Translations under genes and position numbers: made by a program
Part shown: positions 16,354-24,700 of the stretch, piece after piece
Numbering within the stretch: the stretch's first letter is position 1
Layout: every line of letters begins with the position of its first letter
Assembly (NCBI GenBank): GCA_017408885.1
Contig: JAFQTT010000007.1
Coordinates: 62,001 to 126,000, forward strand
Direction: 5' to 3'
Length of the DNA: 64,000 bases
Origin: Methanocorpusculum sp.
Lineage (GTDB): Archaea; Halobacteriota; Methanomicrobia; Methanomicrobiales; Methanocorpusculaceae
The notes under the pieces: generated by a model
Database searches by the model: none
Seen by the model: the letters and a program-made list of their open reading frames with translations, nothing else
What the model was told of the DNA's origin: nothing

Positions 16354-17625
16354 TTAGAGATACATTCCAGGCGGAAGCTCTCTTGCTTCCGGCTGCTCTC
16401 TTCCGCGTTTTACTGCATTTAATGCCTCGGCAAAATCATTTTCGCGAACAGTCGAGCGGTTGTGCCTGATTGCCTGCATACCGGCTTCAACTGTAACAGC
16501 CATGAGTTCTGCCCCGTTGAATCCTTCCGTTGCTTCAGCCAGAGAAGAGATACTAACATCCTTTGCAAGATGCATCTTCTTTGTATGAATCGAGATAATA
16601 GTCTCACGTTCTTCCTTTGTCGGAAGCGGGAACTCAATGATTCTGTCAAACCGCCCCGGCCGTAAAAGTGCCTTGTCAAGTACGTCAATTCTGTTCGTTG
16701 CCGCAATGATTTTCACATTTCCTCTGGCATTGAACCCGTCAAGCTCTGCTAAAAGCTGCATTAAAGTTCTGCTTACCTCATGATCACCTGCTGAGTATGC
16801 ATCAGCCGAGCGCGAGGCACCGATTGCATCAATCTCATCGATGAAAACAATCGCCGGAGCTTTTTCCCTGGCAAGTGCGAAAAGTTCCCGAACAAGACGT
16901 GCTCCTTCTCCAATATACTTCTGAACAAGTTCTGATGCAACAACACGGATGAATACCGCATTCGTCTCATGGGCTGCTGCTTTTGCAAGAAGAGTCTTGC
17001 CGGTTCCAGGAGGACCATAGAGAAGAACACCCTTTGGAGGCTCGATTCCTGTCTTTTCAAAGAGCTTCGGCTTTAACAAAGGAAGTTCGATTGCCTCGCG
17101 AAGCAGATTCTTCTGAGTTGCAAGACCCCCAATATCGGAATACTGAACATCGGGAGCTTCTTCGACCTCCATAGTAGATACCGCTGCATCGTACTTCTTT
17201 GGAAGAACCTCGATTAAGACAAATGACTGTGGATGAAGGGCACACTGAGCTCCGGGAATCACCAGGCTTTTGTCAACACCTTCCGAGATACTTGATAAAA
17301 ACTGCGGACCGGTCGTACTTCGGACAATAACACGACCATCTTCAAGCATCATCTCCACAGAACCGATTACAAGAGGCGGAGTCTTCATCTGTGAAATTTC
17401 AGTCTTGTACTTACGCGACTCTCTTCTGTACTGGTCACGTTCAGACTCAGCCGCAGCTATCTGAAGCCTTAGCTGGCGGACAGTCTCACGAAGCTCATAA
17501 TTCCTGTTTTCGAGCGAAATGTTAGTCTTTCTAAGTTTCGCAAGATCTTCTGAGGAGATGATAGGTTCGAGCGGGACGTTCTTCGGACTTAAAACATCCC
17601 CCGTATTTTCTGCAGAATCTGTCAT
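16354..17625 (-). CDS. pan: Proteasome-activating nucleotidase PAN
   Basis: A 423-residue hexameric AAA unfoldase feeding the 20S proteasome. Residues 26-70 form the N-terminal coiled coil, then an OB domain (about 85-145) and one AAA domain with Walker A GPPGTGKT (204-211), FIDEIDAIG (about 265) and the LRPGRFDRIIEFPLP second-region motif. The last residues, PGMYL, give the HbYX motif (M-Y-L) that opens the proteasome gate. The frame is open further upstream, but ATG 17625 has GAGGG before it and gives the usual PAN length. Confidence 0.95.
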   Translation of the reverse strand: MTDSAENTGDVLSPKNVPLEPIISSEDLAKLRKTNISLENRNYELRETVRQLRLQIAAAESERDQYRRESRKYKTEISQMKTPPLVIGSVEMMLEDGRVIVRSTTGPQFLSSISEGVDKSLVIPGAQCALHPQSFVLIEVLPKKYDAAVSTMEVEEAPDVQYSDIGGLATQKNLLREAIELPLLKPKLFEKTGIEPPKGVLLYGPPGTGKTLLAKAAAHETNAVFIRVVASELVQKYIGEGARLVRELFALAREKAPAIVFIDEIDAIGASRSADAYSAGDHEVSRTLMQLLAELDGFNARGNVKIIAATNRIDVLDKALLRPGRFDRIIEFPLPTKEERETIISIHTKKMHLAKDVSISSLAEATEGFNGAELMAVTVEAGMQAIRHNRSTVRENDFAEALNAVKRGREQPEARELPPGMYL

Positions 17626-17685
17626 GTAACCCTCTGATAATTCGTATTTGGCATATAACATAAAAGCCCTTTCGAAACAGTATCC

Positions 17686-17705
17686 GCATTGATTAATATC
17701 AATGC
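17686..17705. promoter_or_regulatory. Perfect inverted repeat between pan and the HAD gene
   Basis: GCATTGAT (17686-17693), spacer TAAT, ATCAATGC (17698-17705): 8-bp perfect arms. It overlaps the best TATA candidate of the rightward gene (ATTAATATC, 17692-17700), whose ATG at 17726 lies about 30 bases downstream and may be leaderless. A dimeric regulator binding here would block that promoter and could also act on pan, whose start is 60 bases to the left. Confidence 0.5.
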
Positions 17706-17725
17706 ACACATAAGAGTATGTACCT

Positions 17726-18526
17726 ATGTCTCTTTCCGTTGTTTTTGACAGTGCAGGAACTTTGATGAAGACAGTTCGGGCTGTTTTTTCAAGAGAAACT
17801 GGAAATATCACATTCGACAAAGAGACGACGCTTCTGGTGTTCGATGATAAAGACAGAGTGCTTGTCCTGATAAATGCCGGAAACTGTGATATTTTATCAG
17901 GAAAGCCTGATATGCCGCTTTTTTGTTGGATTTCTGAGAACAATATTTCTTATGCGGTATCCTGTGGACATGGCACGTTTGAGGATGCAACGCGTATCAT
18001 CAAAAATGATTCAGCATCCACATTACAATATCTTCAAAATGTTGTTTTGGCATGCAGAGCGGAAGCTGAGAAGGAAAGCGGTGTTTTTGCTTTGAATACA
18101 GGGCTCATTCTAAATCTTCGAAGAAACATGATTGAGTTCATAGTTGCCGCCGCCGGATATCCTTTCTCAGGAGTAAAAGAAGTAATGTCCAGTCTAAAGG
18201 AGATGGGAGTTGGAGTATTCGTTGCATCAGGAGACAGACAGGAAAAACTTGAGGCCGCAGCTGAGTATATCGGAGTTCCAAAAGACCATGTGTTCGGGGC
18301 GGCAACCCCGGATAGGAAGGCAGAGATTGTATCAGAACTTCAAAAATCAGGATTTGTGATTATGGTAGGAGACGGAATTAATGATATCTCGGCATTCCAC
18401 AAAGCAGATTATGCGGTTCTAACACTCGAACAGAAGGGAAGAAGGCCAGATATTTTGTTTAATGCGGCAGATTTTGTGATTGAGGATATCAGAGAAGTGA
18501 TTTCGATTGCGGAGAGATTTCTATGA
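17726..18526 (+). CDS. Soluble P-type-ATPase-like HAD protein
   Basis: A 266-residue HAD-superfamily protein with the motif order of a P-type ATPase phosphorylation domain but no membrane segments. Motif I is FDSAGTL (residues 7-13) in place of DKTGT, with the nucleophile Asp kept. Motif II is VASGD (about 170), motif III TPDRKAEIV (about 190), motif IV MVGDGINDISAF (about 211). About 150 residues lie between motifs I and II, where P-type ATPases hold the nucleotide domain. Such proteins are annotated as soluble P-type ATPases; substrate is unknown. It overlaps the following NERD gene by four bases. Confidence 0.8.
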   Translation: MSLSVVFDSAGTLMKTVRAVFSRETGNITFDKETTLLVFDDKDRVLVLINAGNCDILSGKPDMPLFCWISENNISYAVSCGHGTFEDATRIIKNDSASTLQYLQNVVLACRAEAEKESGVFALNTGLILNLRRNMIEFIVAAAGYPFSGVKEVMSSLKEMGVGVFVASGDRQEKLEAAAEYIGVPKDHVFGAATPDRKAEIVSELQKSGFVIMVGDGINDISAFHKADYAVLTLEQKGRRPDILFNAADFVIEDIREVISIAERFL

Positions 18527-19140
18527 CAGACGAATCTGACCTTCCAAAGATTCGCGGAAAAGAGCAGGAAGCACTTCTAAGAAAAGTATTATCCGCATGT
18601 GATAAACCCACCGGCAGTTTATCATATGTTTCACCGGTTGCTTTGTATCTTCCAACAGAAAACGGAGTAACTGAGGTGGATGCTGTTTTTATCCACGAAT
18701 CAGGTGTATATGTGTTTGAGTGCAAGCATATGACGGGAGCTGTTTCAGGCAAACTTAGAGACAGAATGTGGACGAAGACAGGAGATGGAAGAGTTCTTTC
18801 GTTTACTAATCCGATAATTCAGAATCGAAGGCATGCAGAGGCGGCTGCAATATATTTCGGAGTAAAACCTGATGACTGCATTTCGTGCGTGGTCTTTAAT
18901 GATTCCTGTGACATCTCAAGAGTTGAGAAAGGTACTGAGCGTATCTGGAAGACAGGTGATGTGAAAACAGAGCTTGCCCCGTATCTTTTGAAGAAGAGAT
19001 TCTCAAGAGAAGATACAGAACGCCTGATTAGAAAAGCAGAGAAGGCGGCATCATCTGCTGACAAATATGCAGATACGCATGCTGCCAAAATACGCGATGC
19101 AAAACAGAGAAAAAAGGCTGAGAAGAAAAGAGGACGTTAG
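18523..19140 (+). CDS. NERD-domain protein
   Basis: A 205-residue protein with a nuclease-related (NERD) domain in the first 150 residues. The endonuclease-like core is GVTEVDAVFIHESGVYVFEC followed by KH, with D, E and K in the expected PD-(D/E)xK order, then FTNPIIQNRRHAEAA, the NPxxQ..xH element of NERD proteins. The C-terminal 50 residues are a basic, helix-forming tail (KQRKKAEKKRGR). It is coupled to the HAD gene upstream (ATGA). The biological target is unknown. Confidence 0.8.
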   Translation: MTDESDLPKIRGKEQEALLRKVLSACDKPTGSLSYVSPVALYLPTENGVTEVDAVFIHESGVYVFECKHMTGAVSGKLRDRMWTKTGDGRVLSFTNPIIQNRRHAEAAAIYFGVKPDDCISCVVFNDSCDISRVEKGTERIWKTGDVKTELAPYLLKKRFSREDTERLIRKAEKAASSADKYADTHAAKIRDAKQRKKAEKKRGR

Positions 19141-20564
19141 AACTCCCCGTCCTGCTCGAAGCTTCTGCCGAATCTGATTGCAAGCTCGGCTTTGTAAAGT
19201 TCCCGTCCGAGATATGCCGCGTGGTCTAAGAGAGACACGCCGCCTTCAGCAAGGATAGCGGAAAAAACCTCTTCAGCAGTTTTTCCACGAATCGCATGAC
19301 CTTTTCTGACTGCAACAATCTTACCTCCTTCAATTCCGATTCTAAAACTTCCCATCGGATCATATGTCAGATTTTCCGAAACTCCTTCGACATCTCTCAC
19401 TGAATCATAAGACGGAGCAGGTTCTTTTCTCTTTCTTTTCTCTTTGATGACGAACACATCAACTCCGGCATCTTTTGGATATGGTCTGCCTCTTGAAAGC
19501 TGCATCTGAGACACAGCCCGATACATCTCTGAAACTGCCCCTGCTGTTTTATCCGAATGTTCAGAGACTAAAACCGCACAGCATCCGCATTCGGCGGCGG
19601 ATGCTGCAAGGATAGCGCAAATTCCAGGGCTGTCTGCATCGATTAGCTCAACAACATTTACACATCCCATTACCTTTGGAGCTCCAAACTCAGGCAGGAA
19701 TCCTGCAAGAGACTCGGTCATGCCGGATAAAGGCGGCTGTAAGAGAGGGTCGGCAAATATTTTTGTAAGGCCTGCGTCTTCTGCCGCCTGTACAGATTCT
19801 ATAAGGCCTGTACCATCACGCGGAATAATTACAGCCGCCGCCCCTGCCTTTTTCACATCCTCTGCAAGAAGCGGAATTGTTTTTGCCGTAAGAGAGAAGA
19901 TGATGTCAGCCCTAAAGAGAGATGCCCTGATTAGTTCAGGCGATAATGTATCGACAGACAAAACACAATCAAGGTCTTCGAGTTCTGTAAAACAGCGGAC
20001 AACATCCTCTTCGGTTGCGTCAAACCCGAATCCTAAATCTATTCCGTCCGCACCTTCTGCTAAGGCACGCTCAGCTTTTTCACGAAGCGATGTGCTCCGG
20101 TGTGCATCCATTATTTCACAGAGGACTTTGATTCTGGAATTTTTTCCAAACTTGACACCTCTTATTTCAAAGTCAGCGTCTGCTTCTTCCTCCATTGTGA
20201 CAAGGCGTTTTTGAGCGGCGATTCTTCGCTCTTCATCCAGTAGAACATCAGCCGGTTCTGTTGTAGATAGAGTGCCTTTCAAAATAAGAGGGACAGCAAG
20301 CCTCATGTCTGCTGCGTGACGTGTTCCGCGATATACTGGTATTTTCATCTCTTCTGATACAGCAGAAAAGTCTGCGGTACACATTCCTGAAACCACCGCG
20401 GCATCGCATGGATGTTCTTTGATAATAGTCCTGAGACGCTCAGGCGTTAAGAAAGATGCTATTTCTCCTGAGACGATGATTTCATAGGTAAAGTCCGATA
20501 CACCTAGAAAAGATGCAGAAAGAGATGCCTCAGTCTGTCGTCCCGTGGGAAATAACACATGCAT
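19137..20564 (-). CDS. Dihydropteroate-synthase-related protein
   Basis: A 475-residue protein of the archaeal DHPS-related family. The central pterin-binding TIM barrel (about 160-410) includes IKVLCEIMDAHRSTSL, ALAEGADGIDLGFGFDATEE and the LSVDTLSPELIRASL region. The N-terminal 150 residues and the tail after residue 410 are family-specific. The family is thought to act in methanopterin synthesis, where a DHPS-like step joins an arylamine to a pterin; this is not proven here. The reading frame extends upstream, but MHVLFPTGR at 20564 is the typical family beginning. It overlaps the end of the NERD gene by four bases, convergently. Confidence 0.82.
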   Translation of the reverse strand: MHVLFPTGRQTEASLSASFLGVSDFTYEIIVSGEIASFLTPERLRTIIKEHPCDAAVVSGMCTADFSAVSEEMKIPVYRGTRHAADMRLAVPLILKGTLSTTEPADVLLDEERRIAAQKRLVTMEEEADADFEIRGVKFGKNSRIKVLCEIMDAHRSTSLREKAERALAEGADGIDLGFGFDATEEDVVRCFTELEDLDCVLSVDTLSPELIRASLFRADIIFSLTAKTIPLLAEDVKKAGAAAVIIPRDGTGLIESVQAAEDAGLTKIFADPLLQPPLSGMTESLAGFLPEFGAPKVMGCVNVVELIDADSPGICAILAASAAECGCCAVLVSEHSDKTAGAVSEMYRAVSQMQLSRGRPYPKDAGVDVFVIKEKRKRKEPAPSYDSVRDVEGVSENLTYDPMGSFRIGIEGGKIVAVRKGHAIRGKTAEEVFSAILAEGGVSLLDHAAYLGRELYKAELAIRFGRSFEQDGEF

Positions 20565-20660
20565 AGTATCTGATAGGTTGTCTAAGGAATAATAATCATG
20601 GTTTTGAAGAAACATTACCTTTATATTCACAGAACGCAAATATTTTAAAGCACTTTTAGA

Positions 20661-20745
20661 GCGAAGGTAGCCAAGCCAGGTCAACGGCGCCAGATTCAGG
20701 GTCTGGTCTCATAGGAGTTCTGGGGTTCGAATCCCTTCCTTCGCA
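20661..20745 (+). tRNA. tRNA-Leu (anticodon CAG)
   Basis: An 85-base class II tRNA. The acceptor stem pairs GCGAAGG with CCTTCGC, and the discriminator is A. The anticodon stem CCAGA/TCTGG encloses TTCAGGG, giving CAG. A long variable arm and the GGGTTCGAATCCC T-arm are present. The 3' CCA is not encoded. It lies between the DHPS-related gene (divergent) and a repeat-rich stretch. Confidence 0.93.
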
Positions 20746-21023
20746 TTTACTCACTATCGTTCGTAAATGCTCAACCTTCGAGTCGCTACGCGCCTCTCGG
20801 ACTTCGCACTCTTTTCTCACTCATTTCATTCGTTCGAAAATCCATGCTCAAGGCTTGAGCCTTCGGCTCGCGCCCTTCGCATATTTTCGTATCACTTCGT
20901 TCACTCAAATGAGTGCTCAAGGCTTACGTCACTGTCGCAAATCATTCTGATTTGCTCATGGTTCGAGGCTAAAGCCTCTCACCTCGTGCCGTTCGCCCTT
21001 CGCATTTTTCTCACTCATTTCAT
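20741..21023 (+). repeat. Degenerate tandem repeats reusing the tRNA-Leu 3' end
   Basis: This 335-base gap between tRNA-Leu and the symporter gene holds no gene. CCTTCGCAT, the last bases of the tRNA plus one, recurs at 20738, 20874 and 20997. An 18-base segment starting TTTTCTCACTCATTTC is exact at 20812-20829 and 21006-21023. TGCTCAAGGCTT is exact at 20845 and 20914, with partial TGCTCA copies at 20768 and 20953. Together they give four to five degenerate units of about 40-77 bases, most ending in TTCGCA, with internal hairpins such as GAGGCT-AA-AGCCTC. Confidence 0.7.
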
Positions 21024-21080
21024 ATCCACTTCTCACCACACAATTAATCTTTCTGCACAGCAAATGATAAGCAACAATTC

Positions 21081-22688
21081 ATGCCGCCTTCTGCAAAATC
21101 CAAAAACTTCCGCCTGTCAAAGGATGTGGTGGAGGAAATCAGCACCTTAACTGCCGAGACATTAAAAGAGGACAATATCGAATCACAGGCAGCCGACCGT
21201 TTACATGCGGTTGTTGAAAAGGTTCTGCATAAATGGCTTGATGGATTAGGAGAAGGTGCAGAGTGCAGTTTTCGGTCAGGCAGGAAACTTGGAAAACAGT
21301 ACATCACTTTAACCGCAGCAGGCACGCGTGTAAATCCGTTTGGAAATGACAGCGACTGTGTGTTAAACGGAGGAAGCTCTGTTCAGACCCTTCTTGCAAA
21401 CATTGGTCTTGCTCCATCCTACCACTATGTAAACGGCGAAAACCAGATTACAATCATGCCGAAGCGGAGAAAGATAAATCCGCTTATCTACTTAGGTATT
21501 GCACTTATCTCCGGCATTCTGGTTGGTCTCTTCTGCAGAACGCTTTCTGATGACATGAGACACGGACTTTCTGAAGTTCTGATTGGCCCTCTCTTTGATA
21601 CATTTATCGGGCTTTTAATCGCAACGGCACTTCCAATGATGTTTTTATCCCTTATCTGGGGTATCTACAGTATAGGAGACACAGCAACTCTCGGCACACT
21701 TGGGCGAAAAGTTATCGGCAGATACTTTGGAAGAATCTACTTCACATTAGTTATCTGTACGCTTGTTGCTCTGCCGTTCTTTACCTTCTCCTTTTCCGGA
21801 GGAAGTACCGGAGGCGGCGAGTTCTTTGCGATATTTGATATGCTCCTTGGCATTGTCCCGGATAATCTGATATCCCCGTTCGTTGAAGGAAACACCCTGC
21901 AGATTATCTTCCTTGCTGTGGCGTTTGGTCTTGCTATGCTTATCTTAAACAAGAAGCTTCCTGTAATCGTCCAGTTCGTAGCTCAGGCAAACAGTCTGGT
22001 TCAGCTCATCATGGAGTGGATTACAACCCTTCTTCCGCTTATTGTTTTCATCAGCGTGCTGAATCTGATGCTGACCGATATGGTAAACAACGCCTCAGAG
22101 CTTCTGCTCCTTTTCGTTGTTCTTGCAATATCTGTAATCTTAAACATCATCTTAATCTTAGGTGAGGCATGCATCTTCCAGAAGGTAAAACCTGCAGTAT
22201 TCATCAGAAAGGTCATGCCGGTTTTCCTCATCGCACTCACAACCGCTTCATCTGTTGCAACATTCTCTACAAATGTTGAGTGCTGTGAAAAGCGTCTTGG
22301 AATTTCTAAGAACCTGGTAAACTTCGGTGTCCCGCTCGCAACAGCATTCTCCAGATGCGGACACGCGGCAACTTTCTTCTGCGTGTGTGTCTTTATGGCA
22401 AGCTACTACGCAGTACCTATGACCTTATCCTGGCTCTTTGCAGCAATTTTGACCGCAGGTCTTCTGGCTTTAGCAGTCCCGCCGGTTCCGGGAGGAGGCA
22501 TTGCCTGTTACTCAATTCTCTTCCTTCAGCTTGGAATCCCGGTCGAAGCACTCGGTATCGCTGTAGTCTTAGAGATTGCTCTCGACTTCGTAAGCACTGC
22601 TCTGAACATGATTGCAGTACCTGCGGATTTAACAAGTGTTGCGGGAAAAATGGATATGCTTGATAGGGAAATGCTGAGAGAGGCATAA
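21081..22688 (+). CDS. Dicarboxylate/amino acid:cation symporter with N-terminal cytosolic domain
   Basis: A 535-residue protein. Residues about 135-525 form a DAACS (glutamate/dicarboxylate symporter) core, with RCGHAATFFCVCVFMA and VPPVPGGGIACYSILFLQLG matching the substrate-binding and second hairpin regions; the classical NMDGT motif appears as ALNMIAV. The first 130 residues are soluble (LTAETLKEDNIESQAADRLH, then SGRKLGKQYITLTAAG) and look like a compact histidine-kinase-ATPase-like or regulatory fold, an uncommon fusion. The substrate is probably a dicarboxylate or amino acid. The ATG at 21081 has no clear Shine-Dalgarno. Confidence 0.8.
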   Translation: MPPSAKSKNFRLSKDVVEEISTLTAETLKEDNIESQAADRLHAVVEKVLHKWLDGLGEGAECSFRSGRKLGKQYITLTAAGTRVNPFGNDSDCVLNGGSSVQTLLANIGLAPSYHYVNGENQITIMPKRRKINPLIYLGIALISGILVGLFCRTLSDDMRHGLSEVLIGPLFDTFIGLLIATALPMMFLSLIWGIYSIGDTATLGTLGRKVIGRYFGRIYFTLVICTLVALPFFTFSFSGGSTGGGEFFAIFDMLLGIVPDNLISPFVEGNTLQIIFLAVAFGLAMLILNKKLPVIVQFVAQANSLVQLIMEWITTLLPLIVFISVLNLMLTDMVNNASELLLLFVVLAISVILNIILILGEACIFQKVKPAVFIRKVMPVFLIALTTASSVATFSTNVECCEKRLGISKNLVNFGVPLATAFSRCGHAATFFCVCVFMASYYAVPMTLSWLFAAILTAGLLALAVPPVPGGGIACYSILFLQLGIPVEALGIAVVLEIALDFVSTALNMIAVPADLTSVAGKMDMLDREMLREA

Positions 22689-22758
22689 AGATACAGCAAA
22701 AACATCCCTATTCTTTTTTAAAACAGTAATTTTCCAACTATAACCATACTTAGAATAT

Positions 22759-22786
22759 TTCCACCGAAAGCCGCCCCGCGGTGGAA
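22759..22786. other. GC-rich stem-loop between convergent genes
   Basis: TTCCACCG (22759-22766) and CGGTGGAA (22779-22786) form a perfect 8-bp stem with a 12-base loop, AAAGCCGCCCCG. It stands out from AT-rich surroundings, 70 bases past the symporter stop and about 100 bases before the end of the convergent coiled-coil gene. It could be a terminator or a dispersed palindromic element. Confidence 0.45.
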
Positions 22787-22884
22787 TATCCCTTTTGGTT
22801 TATGATGGAGAAGGATAAATTAAGTGAGGCTTAGTATCTCTTTTTCAAAAATGAAGGTTATTAGAAATCCTCAGATTAGAAGAT

Positions 22885-24621
22885 TTACTCTTCCACAACC
22901 GACCATCCAAGAATCTCGTTTTCGATCCTTGAAACATCAGCCGACACATCCGCTACAGAAATCATCTTTGCACGCTTCTCCATTGGAGGATTCAACTTTG
23001 CCTTCTGCTCATAGACAGCGATGTCGTTTGCGAACTCATCCGGCAGTGTATCAATCTCTCTGAGCACGCTTACAAGTTCGCGTGAGAAGTAAGTATCAAT
23101 CTGTACCTTGCGTTTGGTTGTGTGAGACAGGCGACCGATGAATCTGCAAAGTTTGTCTCTGTCCTCCGGGCTTAACTGCTCTGCGAAGTCATAGTTTTCG
23201 ATAGTTCTCAGCATCTGAAGGATTGGAAGCATAGACTCAGGGGTGATTACATAAACAGTGTATTCCGCTAAATCGTACATGAATGTAGTCAATACTTCAA
23301 GAGTAGAAGCAGGGACAACTAAGAAAGCATCCTTTCTCACGTTCTCATGTTTGCAGTACTTCTTCATCCCTTCCGCCTGAGCCTTCAGGTACTGCGGGAA
23401 GTTGCTGAGTTCTTCAGGATTTTTCGGACTCTTTGCATCGAAGACAGTATACATTCCGCCAATCAGGAACACATTATCCGGAGTTCCCGGGTTTGGATAC
23501 TCGTCCTTATCACATCTGATGAAATCATGCTTTTTAGCGATGCTCTTCATAGATTCTGAAACATCCTTCTCATGTCTCTGCCATGCAGTAGAAAGCCGCT
23601 CCTCGCGTTCGGCAACCTCGGATAGAATTCTCTCCTCTGCTTTTGCGTGGTCTGCTTCCATCTGCTCAACTAAAGTGTTGAGCTTTTCAACACGGCGTTC
23701 GTACTCTGCAGTACGCTCCTCTTTTACACTTTCCTCTGCGGCAAGGAGCTCTTTTACCGAAGAAAGCTCGACTGATTTCTCATCAAACTCAGCCTTCAGT
23801 TCCGCATACTTCTGAGTCTCAATCTTTCGTCCCTCAGATTCGGCGGTCAGCATATCGCGTACGGACTGAAGTTCGGACGCGGCCTTTTCATATTTGAGAG
23901 TCAACTCTTCAGCATTTTCAAGAGCTGTACGGCACTGCTCTGCTTCAACTGCTCTTGTCTCACGCATCTCAACAAATGCCAAAGACATGGAGTCATACTC
24001 TTCCTTTAGTGCCGCATACTTCTCAGCAGAAAGCTTCCTTCCTTCAGATTCAGCGGCAAGAGTGTCTCGAACTAAGCGAAGCTCGGATGAAGTCTTTTCA
24101 ACTTCGGCTGTAAGTTCTTCGATTCTGGATAAGGCAGTCATTCTCTCTGCTGTTTCAAGAGCCAGAGAGTCTCTGTAGTTTTGGGCATCTGTTTCGAGAT
24201 TTTCCGCTTCGGCTTTTAATGCGGCATACTCTGATGCAAGTTCACGTTTTGCAGAATCCACATCCGAAAGCCTCATGGACAAAGCCTGCTTTGCGGCAGT
24301 TTCTGCGGCTAACATCTCACGGGCAGTTGTAAGATCCTCTGACAGTCTTGCAGAACGGGCGGTTTCATTTGAGTATCTGATATCTGCTTCTCTGAGAGAT
24401 TCCAGTCTTGCCTGTTCTGCATCGCGGGCTCTTTTTTCAGCCTCGCTTAAGCGGAAGGTAATCTCGCGAATCTCTGCCGCATGCATGGACTCAGCATTTT
24501 CTGCTTCCATACGGGCAAGAACCGCTTTTTCCTTTATGGATTTCCATGAAAATATTCTCTTAAAAAATCCTGCAGAACTAACTGCCGAGATTAGTTCTGC
24601 TACCTTTGACTGCCCATTCAT
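22885..24621 (-). CDS. Coiled-coil protein with RmuC-like PD-(D/E)xK nuclease domain
   Basis: A 578-residue protein. Residues about 30-355 are a long charged coiled coil with a 70-residue internal repeat (SELRLVRDTLAAESEGRK at 179, SELQSVRDMLTAESEGRK at 249). From about 365 a globular domain carries PDNVFLIGGMYTVFDAKSP, with PD at 381 and DAK at 395-397, the layout of the RmuC nuclease core. A helical tail follows. RmuC proteins are linked to limiting DNA inversions and rearrangement. Similarity is in motif and domain order, so RmuC-like rather than RmuC. It diverges from the DUF169 gene. Confidence 0.65.
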   Translation of the reverse strand: MNGQSKVAELISAVSSAGFFKRIFSWKSIKEKAVLARMEAENAESMHAAEIREITFRLSEAEKRARDAEQARLESLREADIRYSNETARSARLSEDLTTAREMLAAETAAKQALSMRLSDVDSAKRELASEYAALKAEAENLETDAQNYRDSLALETAERMTALSRIEELTAEVEKTSSELRLVRDTLAAESEGRKLSAEKYAALKEEYDSMSLAFVEMRETRAVEAEQCRTALENAEELTLKYEKAASELQSVRDMLTAESEGRKIETQKYAELKAEFDEKSVELSSVKELLAAEESVKEERTAEYERRVEKLNTLVEQMEADHAKAEERILSEVAEREERLSTAWQRHEKDVSESMKSIAKKHDFIRCDKDEYPNPGTPDNVFLIGGMYTVFDAKSPKNPEELSNFPQYLKAQAEGMKKYCKHENVRKDAFLVVPASTLEVLTTFMYDLAEYTVYVITPESMLPILQMLRTIENYDFAEQLSPEDRDKLCRFIGRLSHTTKRKVQIDTYFSRELVSVLREIDTLPDEFANDIAVYEQKAKLNPPMEKRAKMISVADVSADVSRIENEILGWSVVEE

Positions 24622-24670
24622 GAATATTCTTTTCTTTGGAGACGGGATATGCTTTTCGAGAATGATACCT

Positions 24671-24679
24671 CTTTATACC
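24671..24679. promoter_or_regulatory. TATA-like box between RmuC-like and DUF169 genes
   Basis: CTTTATACC lies 26 bases from the ATG at 24701, the distance expected for a leaderless start. Read on the minus strand it is GGTATAAAG, about 50 bases upstream of the RmuC-like start, so one box could serve either direction. Confidence 0.4.
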
Positions 24680-24700
24680 ATGAACAACCAAAATATCAAC

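Noticed and set aside
20741-21023. CRISPR array behind tRNA-Leu
   Set aside because: Repeat units are imperfect, unequal in length and have no constant repeat with unique spacers; no cas genes are near.
20661-22884. Integrated mobile element at tRNA-Leu
   Set aside because: Copies of the tRNA end exist, but they enclose only 120-140 bases each and no integrase, transposase or phage gene lies nearby.
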